Source: Fistularia commersonii (taxonomy: Eukaryota; Chordata; Actinopteri; Syngnathiformes; Fistulariidae). From it: a DNA stretch of 64,000 nt. The stretch is from contig JBBMNZ010000064.1 in the NCBI GenBank assembly GCA_037954325.1, positions 434,001 through 498,000 on the forward strand. Direction: 5' to 3'. This document shows positions 24,151 to 36,216 of the stretch, piece after piece; within the stretch, counting starts at the first letter, position 1; each line of letters starts with the position of its first letter. The notes below the pieces were generated by a model. That model had not been told where the DNA came from and searched no databases. It worked only from the letters and a program-made list of their open reading frames with translations. The translations under genes and the position numbers were made by a program.

Positions 24151-25088
24151 TGTTTAGGATATGATTTTGAACAATATATGTCAAATTTAGTGTAATCACA
24201 TCACAGGTTCAAAAGATATAGCCATTCGTTCAAAAACTGCTTATCTTATCGGGTTGAAGCGTTTTTGATTAGGAGTGGAAATAACTGATGGATTTCGTTA
24301 AGCTGGTTTCTGCTGTTGAAATATGTTGTTAAGGACTTGATTCTGCAAAACACATGTCAAATTAAGTGTAATCCAGCGATAAGATCAAAAGATATAGCCA
24401 TTCGTGAAAAAAGTGCTTATCTCATTGAGTTGAGACGTTTCTGATTAGGAGTGGAAATAACTAATGAATTTCATCAAGCTGGTTCCCGCTGTTGAAATAT
24501 GCTGTTTAGAACAAGATTCTGCACAAAATATGTCAAATTCAGTATAATCCAGTGACAAGTTCAAAAGATATAGCCATTCGTTCAAAAAGTGCTTATCTCA
24601 CCGAGTTGGAGCGTTTTTGATTAGGAGTGGAAATAACTTTTGAATTTCATCAAGCTGGTTTCTGCTGTTGAAATATGTTGTTTAGAACATGATTCTGCAC
24701 AATATATGTCCAATTCAGTGTAATCCCTTCATAGGTTCAAAAGAAATCGCCAGTCATTCCAAAAGAACTTATGTCACCGAGTTGAGGCGTTTTTGATTCT
24801 GAGTGGAAATAACAAATGAATTTCATCAAGCTGGTTTCTGCTGTTGAAATATGTTGTTTAGGATATGATTTTGAACAATATATGTCAAATTTAGTGTAAT
24901 CACATCACAGGTTCAAAAGATATAGCCATTCGTTCAAAAAGTGCTTATCTCACCGAGTTGAAGCGTTTTTGATTAGTATTGGAAATAAATAATGAATTTC
25001 ATCAAGCTGGTTTCTGCGGTTGAAATTTGTTGTTTAGGACATGATTCTGGACAATATATGTCAAATTCAGTGTAATCCCTTCACAGGT
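24151..25088 (+). repeat. Spacer monomers between the two segmental copies
   Basis: Ordinary satellite. It includes a monomer pair joining the GATTAGTATTGGAAATAAATAATG form (near 24,972), also found near 23,213 and 27,262. This suggests a further copied fragment inserted by recombination within the array. No other sequence is present. Confidence 0.75.
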
Positions 25089-28000
25089 TCAAAAGAAATC
25101 GCCAGTCATTCCAAAAGAACTTATGTCACCGAGTTGAGGCGTTTTTGATTCTGAGTGGAAATAACCAATGAATTTCATCAAGCTGGTTTCTGCTGTTGAA
25201 ATATGTTGTTTAGGATATGATTTTGAACAATATATGTCAAATTTAGTGTAATCACATCACAGGTTCAAAAGATATAGCCATTCGTTCAAAAATTGCTTAT
25301 CTTATCGGGTTGAAGCGTTTTTGATTAGGAGTGGAAATAACTGATGGATTTCGTTAAGCTGGTTTCTGCTGTTGAAATATGTTGTTAAGGACTTGATTCT
25401 GCAAAACACATGTCAAATTAAGTGTAATCCAGCGATAAGATCAAAAGATATAGCCATTCGTGAAAAAAGTGCTTATCTCACCGAGTTGAGACGTTTCTGA
25501 TTAGGAGTGGAAATAACTAATGAATTTCATCAAGCTGGTTCCCGCTGTTGAAATATGCTGTTTAGAACAAGATTCTGCACAAAATATGTCCAATTCAGTA
25601 TAATCCAGTGACAAGTTCAAAAGATATAGCCATTCGATCAAAAAGTGCTTATCCCACCGAGTTGAAGCATTTTTGATTCGGAGTGGAAATAACTAATGAA
25701 TTTCATCAAGCTGGTTTCTGCTGTTGAAATATGTTGTTTAGGACAAGATTCTGCACAATATATGTCAACTTCAGTGAAATCCCATCACAGGTTCAAAAAA
25801 TATAGCCATTCGTTCAAAAATTGCTTATCTGACCAAGTTGAAGAGTTTTTGATTAGTATTGGAAATAACTTTTGAATTTCATCACGCTGGTTTCTGCTCG
25901 TGAAATTTGTTGTTTAGGACATGATTCTGCACACTATATGTCAAATTCAGTGAAATCCCATCACAGGTTCAAAAGATATAGCCATTCGTTCAAAAATTGC
26001 TTATCTTACCAAGTTGAAGAGTTTTTGATTAGGAGCGGAAATAACTATTGAATTTCATCAAGCTGGTTTCTGCTGTTGATATATGTTGTTTAGGACATGA
26101 TTCTGCACAATATATGTCAAATTCAGTGTAATCCCTTCATAGGTTCAAAAGATATCGCCAGTCGTTCAAAAAGTACTTATCTCACCGAGTTGATGCCTTT
26201 TTGGATTCGGAGTGGAAATAATCAATGAATTTCATCAAGCTGGTTTCTGCTGTTGAAATATGTTTTTTAGGATATGATTCTGCACAATATATGTCAAATT
26301 TAGTGTAATCACATTACAGGTTCAAAAGACATAGCCATTCGTTCAAAAACTGCTTATCTTATCGGGTTGAAGCGTTTTTGATTGAGAGTGGAAATAACTA
26401 ATGGATTTAATCAAGCTGGTTTCTGCTGTTGAAATATGTTGTTTAGGACATGATTCTGCAGAACACATGTCAAATTCAGTGTAATCCAGCGACAAGATCA
26501 AAAGATATAGCCATTCGTGCAAAAAGTGCTTATCTCACCGAGTTGAAGCAATTTTGATTAGGAGTGGCAATAACTAATGAATTTCATCAAGTAGATTTCT
26601 ACTGTTGAAATATGTTGTTTAGGACAGGATTCTGCACAATATATGTCAAATTCAGTGTAATCCCTTCACAAGTTCAAAAGATATAGCCATTCGTTCAAAA
26701 AGTGTTTATCTCACCGAGTTGAAGCATTTTTGATTAGGAGTGGAAATAACTAATGAATTTCATCAAGCTGGTTTCTGCTGCTGAAATATGTTGTTTAGGA
26801 TATGATTCTGCACAATATATGTCAAATTCAGTGTAATCCCTTCACAAGTTCAAAAGACATAGCCATTCGTTCAAAAACTGCTTATCTTATCGGGTTGAAG
26901 CGTTTTTGATTGAGAGTGGAAATAACTGATGGATTTCGTAAAGCTGGTTTCTGCTGTTGAAATATGTTGTTTAGGACATGATTCTGCAAAACACATGTCA
27001 AATTCAGTGTAATCCAGCGATAAGATCAAAAGATATACCCATTCGTGAAAAAAGTGCTTATCTCACCGAGTTGAAGCGTTTTTGATTCAGAGTGGAAATA
27101 ACTAATGAATTTCATCAAGCTGGTTTCTGCTGTTGAAATATGTTTTTTAGGACAAGATTCAGCACAATATATGTCAAATTCAGTTAAATCCATCACAGGT
27201 TCAAAAAATATAGCCATTCGTTCAAAAATTGCTTATCTCACCAAGTTGAAGAGTTTTTGATTAGTATTGGAAATAAATAATGAATTTCATCAAGCTGGTT
27301 TCTGCGGTTGAAATTTGTTGTTTAGGACATGATTCTGGACAATATATGTCAAATTCAGTGTAATCCCTTCACAGGTTCAAAAGATATAGCCATTCGTTCA
27401 AAAAGTACTTATCTCACCGAGTTGAAGCGTTTTTGATTAGGAGTGGAAATAACTTTTGAATTTCATCTAGCTGGTTTCTGCTGTTGAAATATGTTGTTTA
27501 GGATATGATTCTGCACAATATATGTCAAAGTCAGTGTGATCCCATTACAGGTTCAAAGGATATAGCCATTCGTTCAAAAAGGACTTATCTCACCGAGTTG
27601 AGGCGTTTGTGATTAGGAGTGGAAATAACTAATGAATTTCATCAAGCTGGTTTCTGCTTTTGAAATATGTTGTTTAGGACATGATTCTGCACAATATATG
27701 TCAAATTAAGTGTAATCCCTTCATAGGTTCAAAAGAAATCGCCAGTCATTCCAAAAGAACTTATGTCACCGAGTTGAGGCGTTTTTGATTCTGAGTGGAA
27801 ATAACCAATGAATTTCATCAAACTGGTTTATGCTGTTGAAATATGTTGTTTAGGATATGATTTTGAACAATATATGTCAAATTTAGTGTAATCACATCAC
27901 AGGTTCAAAAGATATAGCCATTCGTTCAAAAAGTGCTTATCTCACCGAGTTGAAGCGTTTTTGATTAGGAGTGGAAATAACTTTTGAATTTCATCAAGCT

Positions 28001-28190
28001 TGTTTCTGCTGTTGAAATATGTTGTTTAGAACATGATTCTGCACAATATATGTCCAATTCAGTGTAATCCCTTCATAGGTTCAAAAGAAATTGCCAGTCA
28101 TTCCAAAAGAACTTATGTCACCAAGTTGAGGCGTTTTTGATTCTGAGTGGAAATAATCAATGAATTTCATCAAGCTGGTTTCTGCTGTTG
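25089..28190 (+). repeat. Segmental copy B
   Basis: Partner of 20,690-24,150, two monomers shorter at about 26,089. Shared private markers include TGCTCGTGAAATTTG, GATATACCCATTCGTG (near 22,984 and 27,032), TTCAGCACAATATATG (near 23,110 and 27,158) and TTCTGCTTTTGAAATATG (near 23,602 and 27,650). Shared rare mutations make independent origin very unlikely. Confidence 0.84.
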
Positions 28191-28720
28191 ATATATGTTG
28201 TTTAGGACATGATTCTGCACAATATATGTCAAATTAAGTGTAATCCCTTCATAGGTTCAAAAGAAATCGCCAGTCATTCCAAAAGAACTTATGTCACCGA
28301 GTTGAGGCGTTTTTGATTCTGAGTGGAAATAACCATTGAATTTCATCAAACTGGTTTATGCTGTTGAAATATGTTGTTTAGGATATGATTTTGAACAATA
28401 TATGTCAAATTAAGTGTAATCACATCACAGGTTCAAAAGATATAGCCATTCGTTCAAAAAGTGCTTATCTCACCGAGTTGAAGCGTTTTTGATTAGGAGT
28501 GGAAATAACTTTTGAATTTCATCAAGCTGGTTTCTGCTGTTGAAATATGTTGTTTAGAACATGATTCTGCACAATATATGTCCAATTCAGTGTAATCCCT
28601 TCATAGGTTCAAAAGAAATTGCCAGTCATTCCAAAAGAACTTATGTCACCGAGTTGAGGCGTTTTTGATTCTGAGTGGAAATAATCAATGAATTTCATCA
28701 AGCTGGTTTCTGCTGTTGAT
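27665..28720 (+). repeat. Three-monomer tandem duplication (2 x 528 bp)
   Basis: Bases of about 27,665-28,192 recur at about 28,193-28,720 with an offset of exactly 528 bp (3 x 176). GACATGATTCTGCAC followed by TCAAATTAAG is at 27,678 and again at 28,206. The GATTTTGAAC monomer at 27,853 recurs at 28,381. The breakpoint lies near the rare TTGATATATGTTGTTTAGG at 28,186, which recurs at 28,714. The parallel copy at 24,140 has a single version, so this duplication is younger than the segmental copying. Confidence 0.85.
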
Positions 28721-28799
28721 ATATGTTGTTTAGGATATGATTTTGAACAATATATGTCAAATTTAGTGTAATCACATCACCGGTTCAAAAGATATAGCC

Positions 28800-30240
28800 A
28801 TTCGTTCAAAAACTGCTTATCTTATCGGGTTGAAGCGTTTTTGATTAGGAGTGGAAATAACTGATGGATTTCGTTAAGCTGGTTTCTGCTGTTGAAATAT
28901 GTTGTTAAGGACTTGATTCTGCAAAACACATGTCAAATTAAGTGTAATCCAGCGATAAGATCAAAAGATATAGCCATTCGTGAAAAAAGTGCTTATCTCA
29001 CCGAGTTGAGACGTTTCTGACTAGGAGTGGAAATAACTAATGAATTTCATCAAGCTGGTTCCCGCTGTTGAAATATGCTGTTTAGAACAAGATTCTGCAC
29101 AAAATATGTCCAATTCAGTATAATCCAGTGACAAGTTCAAAAGATATAGCCATTCGATCAAAAAGTGCTTATCTCACCGAGTTGAAGCATTTTTGATTCG
29201 GAGTGGAAATAACTAATGAATTTCATCAAGCTGGTTTCTGCTGTTGAAATATGTTGTTTAGGACAAGATTCTGCACAATATATGTCAACTTCAGTGAAAT
29301 CCCATCACAGGTTCAAAAAATATAGCCATTCGTTCAAAAATTGCTTATCTCACCAAGTTGAAGAGTTTTTGATTAGTATTGGAAATAACTTTTGAATTTC
29401 ATCACGCTGGTTACTGCTCTTGAAATTTGTTGTTCAGGACATGATTCTGGACAATATATTTCAAATTCAGTGTAATCCCTTCACAAGTTCAAAGGATATC
29501 GCCATTCGTTCAAAAAGTACTTATCTCACCGAGTTGAAGCGTTTTTGATTAGGAGTGGAAATAACTTTTGAATTTCATCACGCTGGTTTCTGCTGTTGAA
29601 ATAAGTTGTTTAGGACATGATTCTGCACAATATATGTCAAATTCAGTGTAATCCCTTCATAGGTTCAAAAGATATCGCCAGTCGTTCAAAAAGTACTTAT
29701 CTCACCGAGTTGATGCGTTTTTGGATTCGGAGTGGAAATAATCAATGAATTTCATCAAGCTGGTTTCTGCTGTTGAAATATGTTTTTTTAGGATATGATT
29801 CTGCACAATATATGTCAAATTTAGTGTAATCACATTACAGGTTCAAAAGACATAGCCATTCGTTCAAAAACTGCTTATCTTATCGGGTTGAAGCGTTTTT
29901 GATTGAGAGTGGAAATAACTAATGGATTTAATCAAGCTGGTTTCTGCTGTTGAAATATGTTGTTTAGGACATGATTCTGCAGAACATATGTCAAATTCAG
30001 TGTAATCCAGCGAGAAGATCAAAAGATATAGCCATTCGTGCAAAAAGTGCTTATCTCACCGAGTTGAAGCAATTTTGATTAGGAGTGGCAATAACTAATG
30101 AATTTCATCAAGTAGATTTCTACTGTTGAAATATGTTGTTTAGGACAGGATTCTGCACAATATATGTCAAATTCAGTGTAATCCCTTCACAAGTTCAAAA
30201 GATATAGCCATTCGTTCAAAAAGTGCTTATCTCACCGAGT
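28800..30240 (+). repeat. Segmental copy (offset 2,818 bp), first
   Basis: This pairs with 31,618-33,058. GATGGATTTCGTTAAGC at 28,863 recurs at 31,681, GGTTACTGCTCTTG near 29,409 recurs near 32,227, and tracer monomer 29702 recurs at 32520. The offset is 16 monomers plus 2 bp, explained by single-base insertions: the 177-bp monomer and the seven-T run near 29,785. Confidence 0.8.
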
Positions 30241-31449
30241 TGAAGCATTTTTGATTAGGAGTGGAAATAACTAATGAATTTCATCAAGCTGGTTTCTGCT
30301 GCTGAAATATGTTGTTTAGGATATGATTCTGCACAATATATGTCAAATTCAGTGTAATCCCTTCACAAGTTCAAAAGACATAGCCATTCGTTCAAAAACT
30401 GCTTATCTTATCGGGTTGAAGCGTTTTTGATTGAGAGTGGAAATAACTGATGGATTTCGTAAAGCTGGTTTCTGCTGTTGAAATATGTTGTTTAGGACAT
30501 GATTCTGCAAAACACATGTCAAATTCAGTGTAATCCAGCGATAAGATCAAAAGATATAGCCATTCGTGAAAAAAGTGCTTATCTCACCGAGTTGAAGCGT
30601 TTTTGATTCGGAGTGGAAATAACTTTTGAATTTCATCTAGCTGGTTTCTGCTGTTGAAATATGTTGTTTAGGATATGATTCTGCACAATATATGTCAAAG
30701 TCAGTGTGATCCCATTACAGGTTCAAAGGATATAGCCATTCGTTCAAAAAGGACTTATATCACCGAGTTGAGGCGTTTGTGATTAGGAGTGGAAATAACT
30801 AATGAATTTCATCAAGCTGGTTTCTGCTGTTGAAATATGTTGTTTAGGACATGATTCTGCACAATATATGTCAAATTCAATGTAATCCCTTCATAGGTTC
30901 AAAAGAAATCGCCAGTCATTCCAAAAGAACTTATGTCACCGAGTTGAGGCGTTTTTGATTCTGAGTGGAAATAACCAATGAATTTCATCAAACTGGTTTA
31001 TGCTGTTGAAATATGTTGTTTAGGATATGATTTTGAACAATATATGTCAAATTTAGTGTAATCACATCACAGGTTCAAAAGATATAGCCATTCGTTCAAA
31101 AAGTGCTTATCTCACCGAGTTGAAGCGTTTTTGATTAGGAGTGGAAATAACTTTTGAATTTCATCAAGCTGGTTTCTGCTGTTGAAATATGTTGTTTAGA
31201 ACATGATTCTGCACAATATATGTCCAATTCAGTGTAATCCCTTCATAGGTTCAAAAGAAATCGCCAGTCATTCCAAAAGAACTTATGTCACCGAGTTGAG
31301 GCGTTTTTGATTCTGAGTGGAAAAAACCAATGAATTTCATCAAGCTGGTTTCTGCTGTTGAAATATGTTGTTTAGGATATGATTTTGAACAATATATGTC
31401 AAATTTAGTGTAATCACATCACAAGTTCAAAAGATATAGCCATTCGTTC

Positions 31450-31650
31450 AAAAACTGCTTATCTTATCAGGTTGAAGCGTTTTTGATTAGGAGTGGAAAT
31501 AACTGATGGATTTCGTTAAGCTGGTTTCTGCTGTTGAAATATGTTGTTAAGGACTTGATTCTGCACAATATATGTCAACTTCAGTGAAATCCCATCACAG
31601 GTTCAAAAAATATAGCCATTCGTTCAAAAATTGCTTATCTTATCGGGTTG
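31450..31650 (+). repeat. Chimeric monomer
   Basis: A monomer begins as the GATGGATTTCGTTAAGC / GTTAAGGACTTGATTCTG subtype. At about 31,562 it switches to CACAATATATGTCAACTTCA with GTGAAATCCC, then ends with CTTATCTTATCGGG, which normally belongs to a third subtype. The next monomer repeats the same GATGGATTTCG start exactly 176 bp later (31,505 and 31,681). This is consistent with unequal exchange or gene conversion between monomers out of register. Confidence 0.75.
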
Positions 31651-33058
31651 AAGCGTTTTTGATTAGGAGTGGAAATAACTGATGGATTTCGTTAAGCTGG
31701 TTTCTGCTGTTGAAATATGTTGTTAAGGACTTGATTCTGCAAAACACATGTCAAATTAAGTGTAATCCAGCGATAAGATCAAAAGATATAGCCATTCGTG
31801 AAAAAAGTGCTTATCTCACCGAGTTGAGACGTTTCTGATTAGGAGTGGAAATAACTAATGAATTTCATCAAGCTGGTTCCCGCTGTTGAAATATGCTGTT
31901 TAGAACAAGATTCTGCACAAAATATGTCAAATTCAGTATAATCCAGTGACAAGTTCAAAAGATATAGCCATTCGATCAAAAAGTGCTTATCTCACCGAGT
32001 TGAAGCATTTTTGATTCGGAGTGGAAATAACTAATGAATTTCATCAAGCTGGTTTCTGCTGTTGAAATATGTTGTTTAGGACAAGATTCTGCACAATATA
32101 TGTCAACTTCAGTGAAATCCCATCACAGGTTCAAAAAATATAGCCATTCGTTCAAAAATTGCTTATCTCACCAAGTTGAAGAGTTTTTGATTAGTATTGG
32201 AAATAACTTTTGAATTTCATCACGCTGGTTACTGCTCTTGAAATTTGTTGTTCAGGACATGATTCTGGACAATATATTTCAAATTCAGTGTAATCCCTTC
32301 ACAAGTTCAAAGGATATCGCCATTCGTTCAAAAAGTACTTATCTCACCGAGTTGAAGCGTTTTTGATTAGGAGTGGAAATAACTTTTGAATTTCATCACG
32401 CTGGTTTCTGCTGTTGAAATAAGTTGTTTAGGACATGATTCTGCACAATATATGTCAAATTCAGTGTAATCCCTTCATAGGTTCAAAAGATATCGCCAGT
32501 CGTTCAAAAAGTACTTATCTCACCGAGTTGATGCGTTTTTGGATTCGGAGTGGAAATAATCAATGAATTTCATCAAGCTGGTTTCTGCTGTTGAAATATG
32601 TTTTTTAGGATATGATTCTGCACAATATATGTCAAATTTAGTGTAATCACATTACAGGTTCAAAAGACATAGCCATTCGTTCAAAAACTGCTTATCTTAT
32701 CGGGTTGAAGCGTTTTTGATTGAGAGTGGAAATAACTAATGGATTTAATCAAGCTGGTTTCTGCTGTTGAAATATGTTGTTTAGGACATGATTCTGCAGA
32801 ACACATGTCAAATTCAGTGTAATCCAGCGACAAGATCAAAAGATATAGCCATTCGTGCAAAAAGTGCTTATCTCACCGAGTTGAAGCAATTTTGATTAGG
32901 AGTGGCAATAACTAATGAATTTCATCAAGTAGATTTCTACTGTTGAAATATGTTGTTTAGGACAGGATTCTGCACAATATATGTCAAATTCAGTGTAATC
33001 CCTTCACAAGTTCAAAAGATATAGCCATTTGTTCAAAAAGTGCTTATCTCACCGAGTT
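31618..33058 (+). repeat. Segmental copy (offset 2,818 bp), second
   Basis: Second member of the pair, sharing rare markers with the first such as GGTTACTGCTCTTG and GAAATAAGTTGTTTAGG. The match ends near 33,058, where the array switches to the CACACTATATGTC / AGGAGCGGAAATAAC subtypes. Confidence 0.8.
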
Positions 33059-34104
33059 GAAGCGTTTTTGATTAGGAGTGGAAATAACTTTTGAATTTCA
33101 TCAAGCTGGTTTCTGCTGTTGAAATATGTTCTTTAGGACATGATTCTGCACACTATATGTCAAATTCAGTGAAATCCCATCACAGGTTCAAAAGATATAG
33201 CCATTCGTTCAAAAATTGCTTATCTCACCAAGTTGAAGAGTTTTTGATTAGGAGCGGAAATAACTATTGAATTTCATCAAGCTGGTTTCTGCTGTTGAAA
33301 TATGTTGTTTAGGACATGATTCTACACAATATACGTCAAATTCTTGTGAGCCCATTACAGGTTGAAAGGATATAGCCATCCGTTCAAAACGTGCTTATGA
33401 TACCGAGTTGAAGCGTTTTTGATTAGGAGTGGAAATAACTAATGGATATTATCAAGCTGGTTTCTGCTGTTGAAATATGTTGTTTATGACATAATTCTGC
33501 ACAATATATGTCAAATTAAGTGTAATCCCTTCACAAGTTCAAAAGATATAGCCATTCGTTCAAAAAGTACTTATCTCACCGAGTTGAAGCGTTTTTGATT
33601 AGGAGTGGAAATAACTTTTGAATTTCATCACGCTGGTTTCTGCTGTTGAAATATGTTGTTTAGGACATGATTCTGCACAATATATGTCAAATTCAGTGTA
33701 ATCCCTTCATAGGTTCAAAAGATATCGCCAGTCGTTCAAAAAGTACTTATCTCACCGAATTGATGCGTTTTTGGATTCGGAGTGGAAATAATCAATGAAT
33801 TTCATCAAGCTGGTTTCTGCTGTTGAAATATGTTTTTTAGGATATGATTCTGCACAATATATGTCAAATTTAGTGTAATCACATTACAGGTTCAAAAGAC
33901 ATAGCCATTCGTTCAAAAAGTGCTTATCTCACCGAGTTGAAGCGTTTTTGATTAGGAGTGGAAATAACTAATGAATTCCATCAAGCTGGTTTCTGCTGCT
34001 GAAATATGTTGTTTAGGATATGATTCTGCACAATATATGTCAAATTCAGTGTAATCCCTTCACAAGTTCAAAAGACATAGCCATTCGTTCAAAAACTGCT
34101 TATC

Positions 34105-34808
34105 TTATCGGGTTGAAGCGTTTTTGATTGAGAGTGGAAATAACTAATGGATTTAATCAAGCTGGTTTCTGCTGTTGAAATATGTTGTTTAGGACATGAT
34201 TCTGCAGAACACATGTCAAATTCAGTGTAATCCAGCGAGAAGATCAAAAGATATAGCCATTCGTGCAAAAAGTGCTTATCTCACCGAGTTGAAGCAATTG
34301 TGATTAAGAGTGGCAATAACTAATGAATTTCATCAAGTAGATTTCTACTGTTGAAATATGTTCTTTAGGACAGGATTCTGCACAATATATGTCAAATTCA
34401 GTGTAATCCCTTCACAAGTTCAAAAGATATAGCCATTCGTTCAAAAACTGCTTATCTCACCGAGTTGAAGCATTTTTGATTAGGAGTGGAAATAACTAAT
34501 GAATTTCATCAAGCTGGTTTCTGCTGCTGAAATATGTTGTTTAGGATATGATTCTGCACAATATATGTCATAGTCAGTGTGATCCCATTACAGGTTCAAA
34601 GGATATAGCCATTCGTTCAAAAAGGACTTATCTCACCGAGTTGAAGCGTTTTTGATTAGGAGTGGAAATAACTAATGAATTCCATCAAGCTGGTTTCTGC
34701 TGCTGAAATATGTTGTTTAGGATATGATTCTGCACAATATATGTCAAATTCAGTGTAATCCCTTCACAAGTTCAAAAGACGTAGCCATTCGTTCAAAAAC
34801 TGCTTATC
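34105..34808 (+). repeat. Tandem 704-bp higher-order repeat, unit 1 of 3
   Basis: TTATCGGG landmarks fall at 34105, 34809, 35513 and 36217, each exactly 704 bp apart. Independent landmarks agree: AATGGATTTAATC at 34146, 34850 and 35554, and AGTAGATTTCTACT at 34336, 35040 and 35744. This is a clean local four-monomer higher-order repeat. Unit 1 has small private changes, such as GCAATTGTGATTAAGAG and TGTCATAGTC. Confidence 0.93.
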
Positions 34809-35512
34809 TTATCGGGTTGAAGCGTTTTTGATTGAGAGTGGAAATAACTAATGGATTTAATCAAGCTGGTTTCTGCTGTTGAAATATGTTGTTTAGGACA
34901 TGATTCTGCAGAACACATGTCAAATTCAGTGTAATCCAGCGACAAGATCAAAAGATATAGCCATTCGTGCAAAAAGTGCTTATCTCACCGAGTTGAAGCA
35001 ATTTTGATTAGGAGTGGCAATAACTAATGAATTTCATCAAGTAGATTTCTACTGTTGAAATATGTTGTTTAGGACAGGATTCTGCACAATATATGTCAAA
35101 TTCAGTGTAATCCCTTCACAAGTTCAAAAGATATAGCCATTCGTTCAAAAAGTGCTTATCTCACCGAGTTGAAGCATTTTTGATTAGGAGTGGAAATAAC
35201 TAATGAATTTCATCAAGCTGGTTTCTGCTGCTGAAATATGTTGTTTAGGATATGATTCTGCACAATATATGTCAAAGTCAGTGTGATCCCATTACAGGTT
35301 CAAAGGATATAGCCATTCGTTCAAAAAGGACTTATCTCACCAAGTTGAAGCGTTTTTGATTAGGAGTGGAAATAACTAATGAATTTCATCAAGCTGGTTT
35401 CTGCTGTTGAAATATGTTGTTTAGGACATGATTCTGCACAATATATGTCAAATTCAGTGTAATCCCTTCACAAGTTCAAAAGACATAGCCATTCGTTCAA
35501 AAACTGCTTATC
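34809..35512 (+). repeat. Tandem 704-bp higher-order repeat, unit 2 of 3
   Basis: The same four subtypes in the same order as the units on each side, exactly 704 bp. It is nearly identical to unit 3. Visible differences include CTTATCTCACCAAG near 35335, where the unit 3 counterpart reads CACCGAG. Confidence 0.93.
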
Positions 35513-36216
35513 TTATCGGGTTGAAGCGTTTTTGATTGAGAGTGGAAATAACTAATGGATTTAATCAAGCTGGTTTCTGCTGTTGAAATATGTTGTTTAG
35601 GACATGATTCTGCAGAACACATGTCAAATTCAGTGTAATCCAGCGACAAGATCAAAAGATATAGCCATTCGTGCAAAAAGTGCTTAACTCACCGAGTTGA
35701 AGCAATTTTGATTAGGAGTGGCAATAACTAATGAATTTCATCAAGTAGATTTCTACTGTTGAAATATGTTGTTTAGGACAGGATTCTGCACAATATATGT
35801 CAAATTCAGTGTAATCCCTTCACAAGTTCAAAAGATATAGCCATTCGTTCAAAAAGTACTTATCTCACCGAGTTGAAGCATTTTTGATTAGGAGTGGAAA
35901 TAACTAATGAATTTCATCAAGCTGGTTTCTGCTGCTGAAATATGTTGTTTAGGATATGATTCTGCACAATATATGTCAAAGTCAGTGTGATCCCATTACA
36001 GGTTCAAAGGATATAGCCATTCGTTCAAAAAGGACTTATCTCACCGAGTTGAAGCGTTTTTGATCAGGAGTGGAAATAACTAATGAATTTCATCAAGCTG
36101 GTTTCTGCTGTTGAAATATGTTGTTTAGGACATGATTCTGCACAATATATGTCAAATTCAGTGTAATCCCTTCACAAGTTCAAAAGACATAGCCATTCGT
36201 TCAAAAACTGCTTATC
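35513..36216 (+). repeat. Tandem 704-bp higher-order repeat, unit 3 of 3
   Basis: Third exact 704-bp period. It has private changes such as GTGCTTAACTCACC near 35690 and TTTTGATCAGGAG near 36058, the latter also seen near 4408. After it, the array moves into the ~24-monomer duplicated block. Confidence 0.92.
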
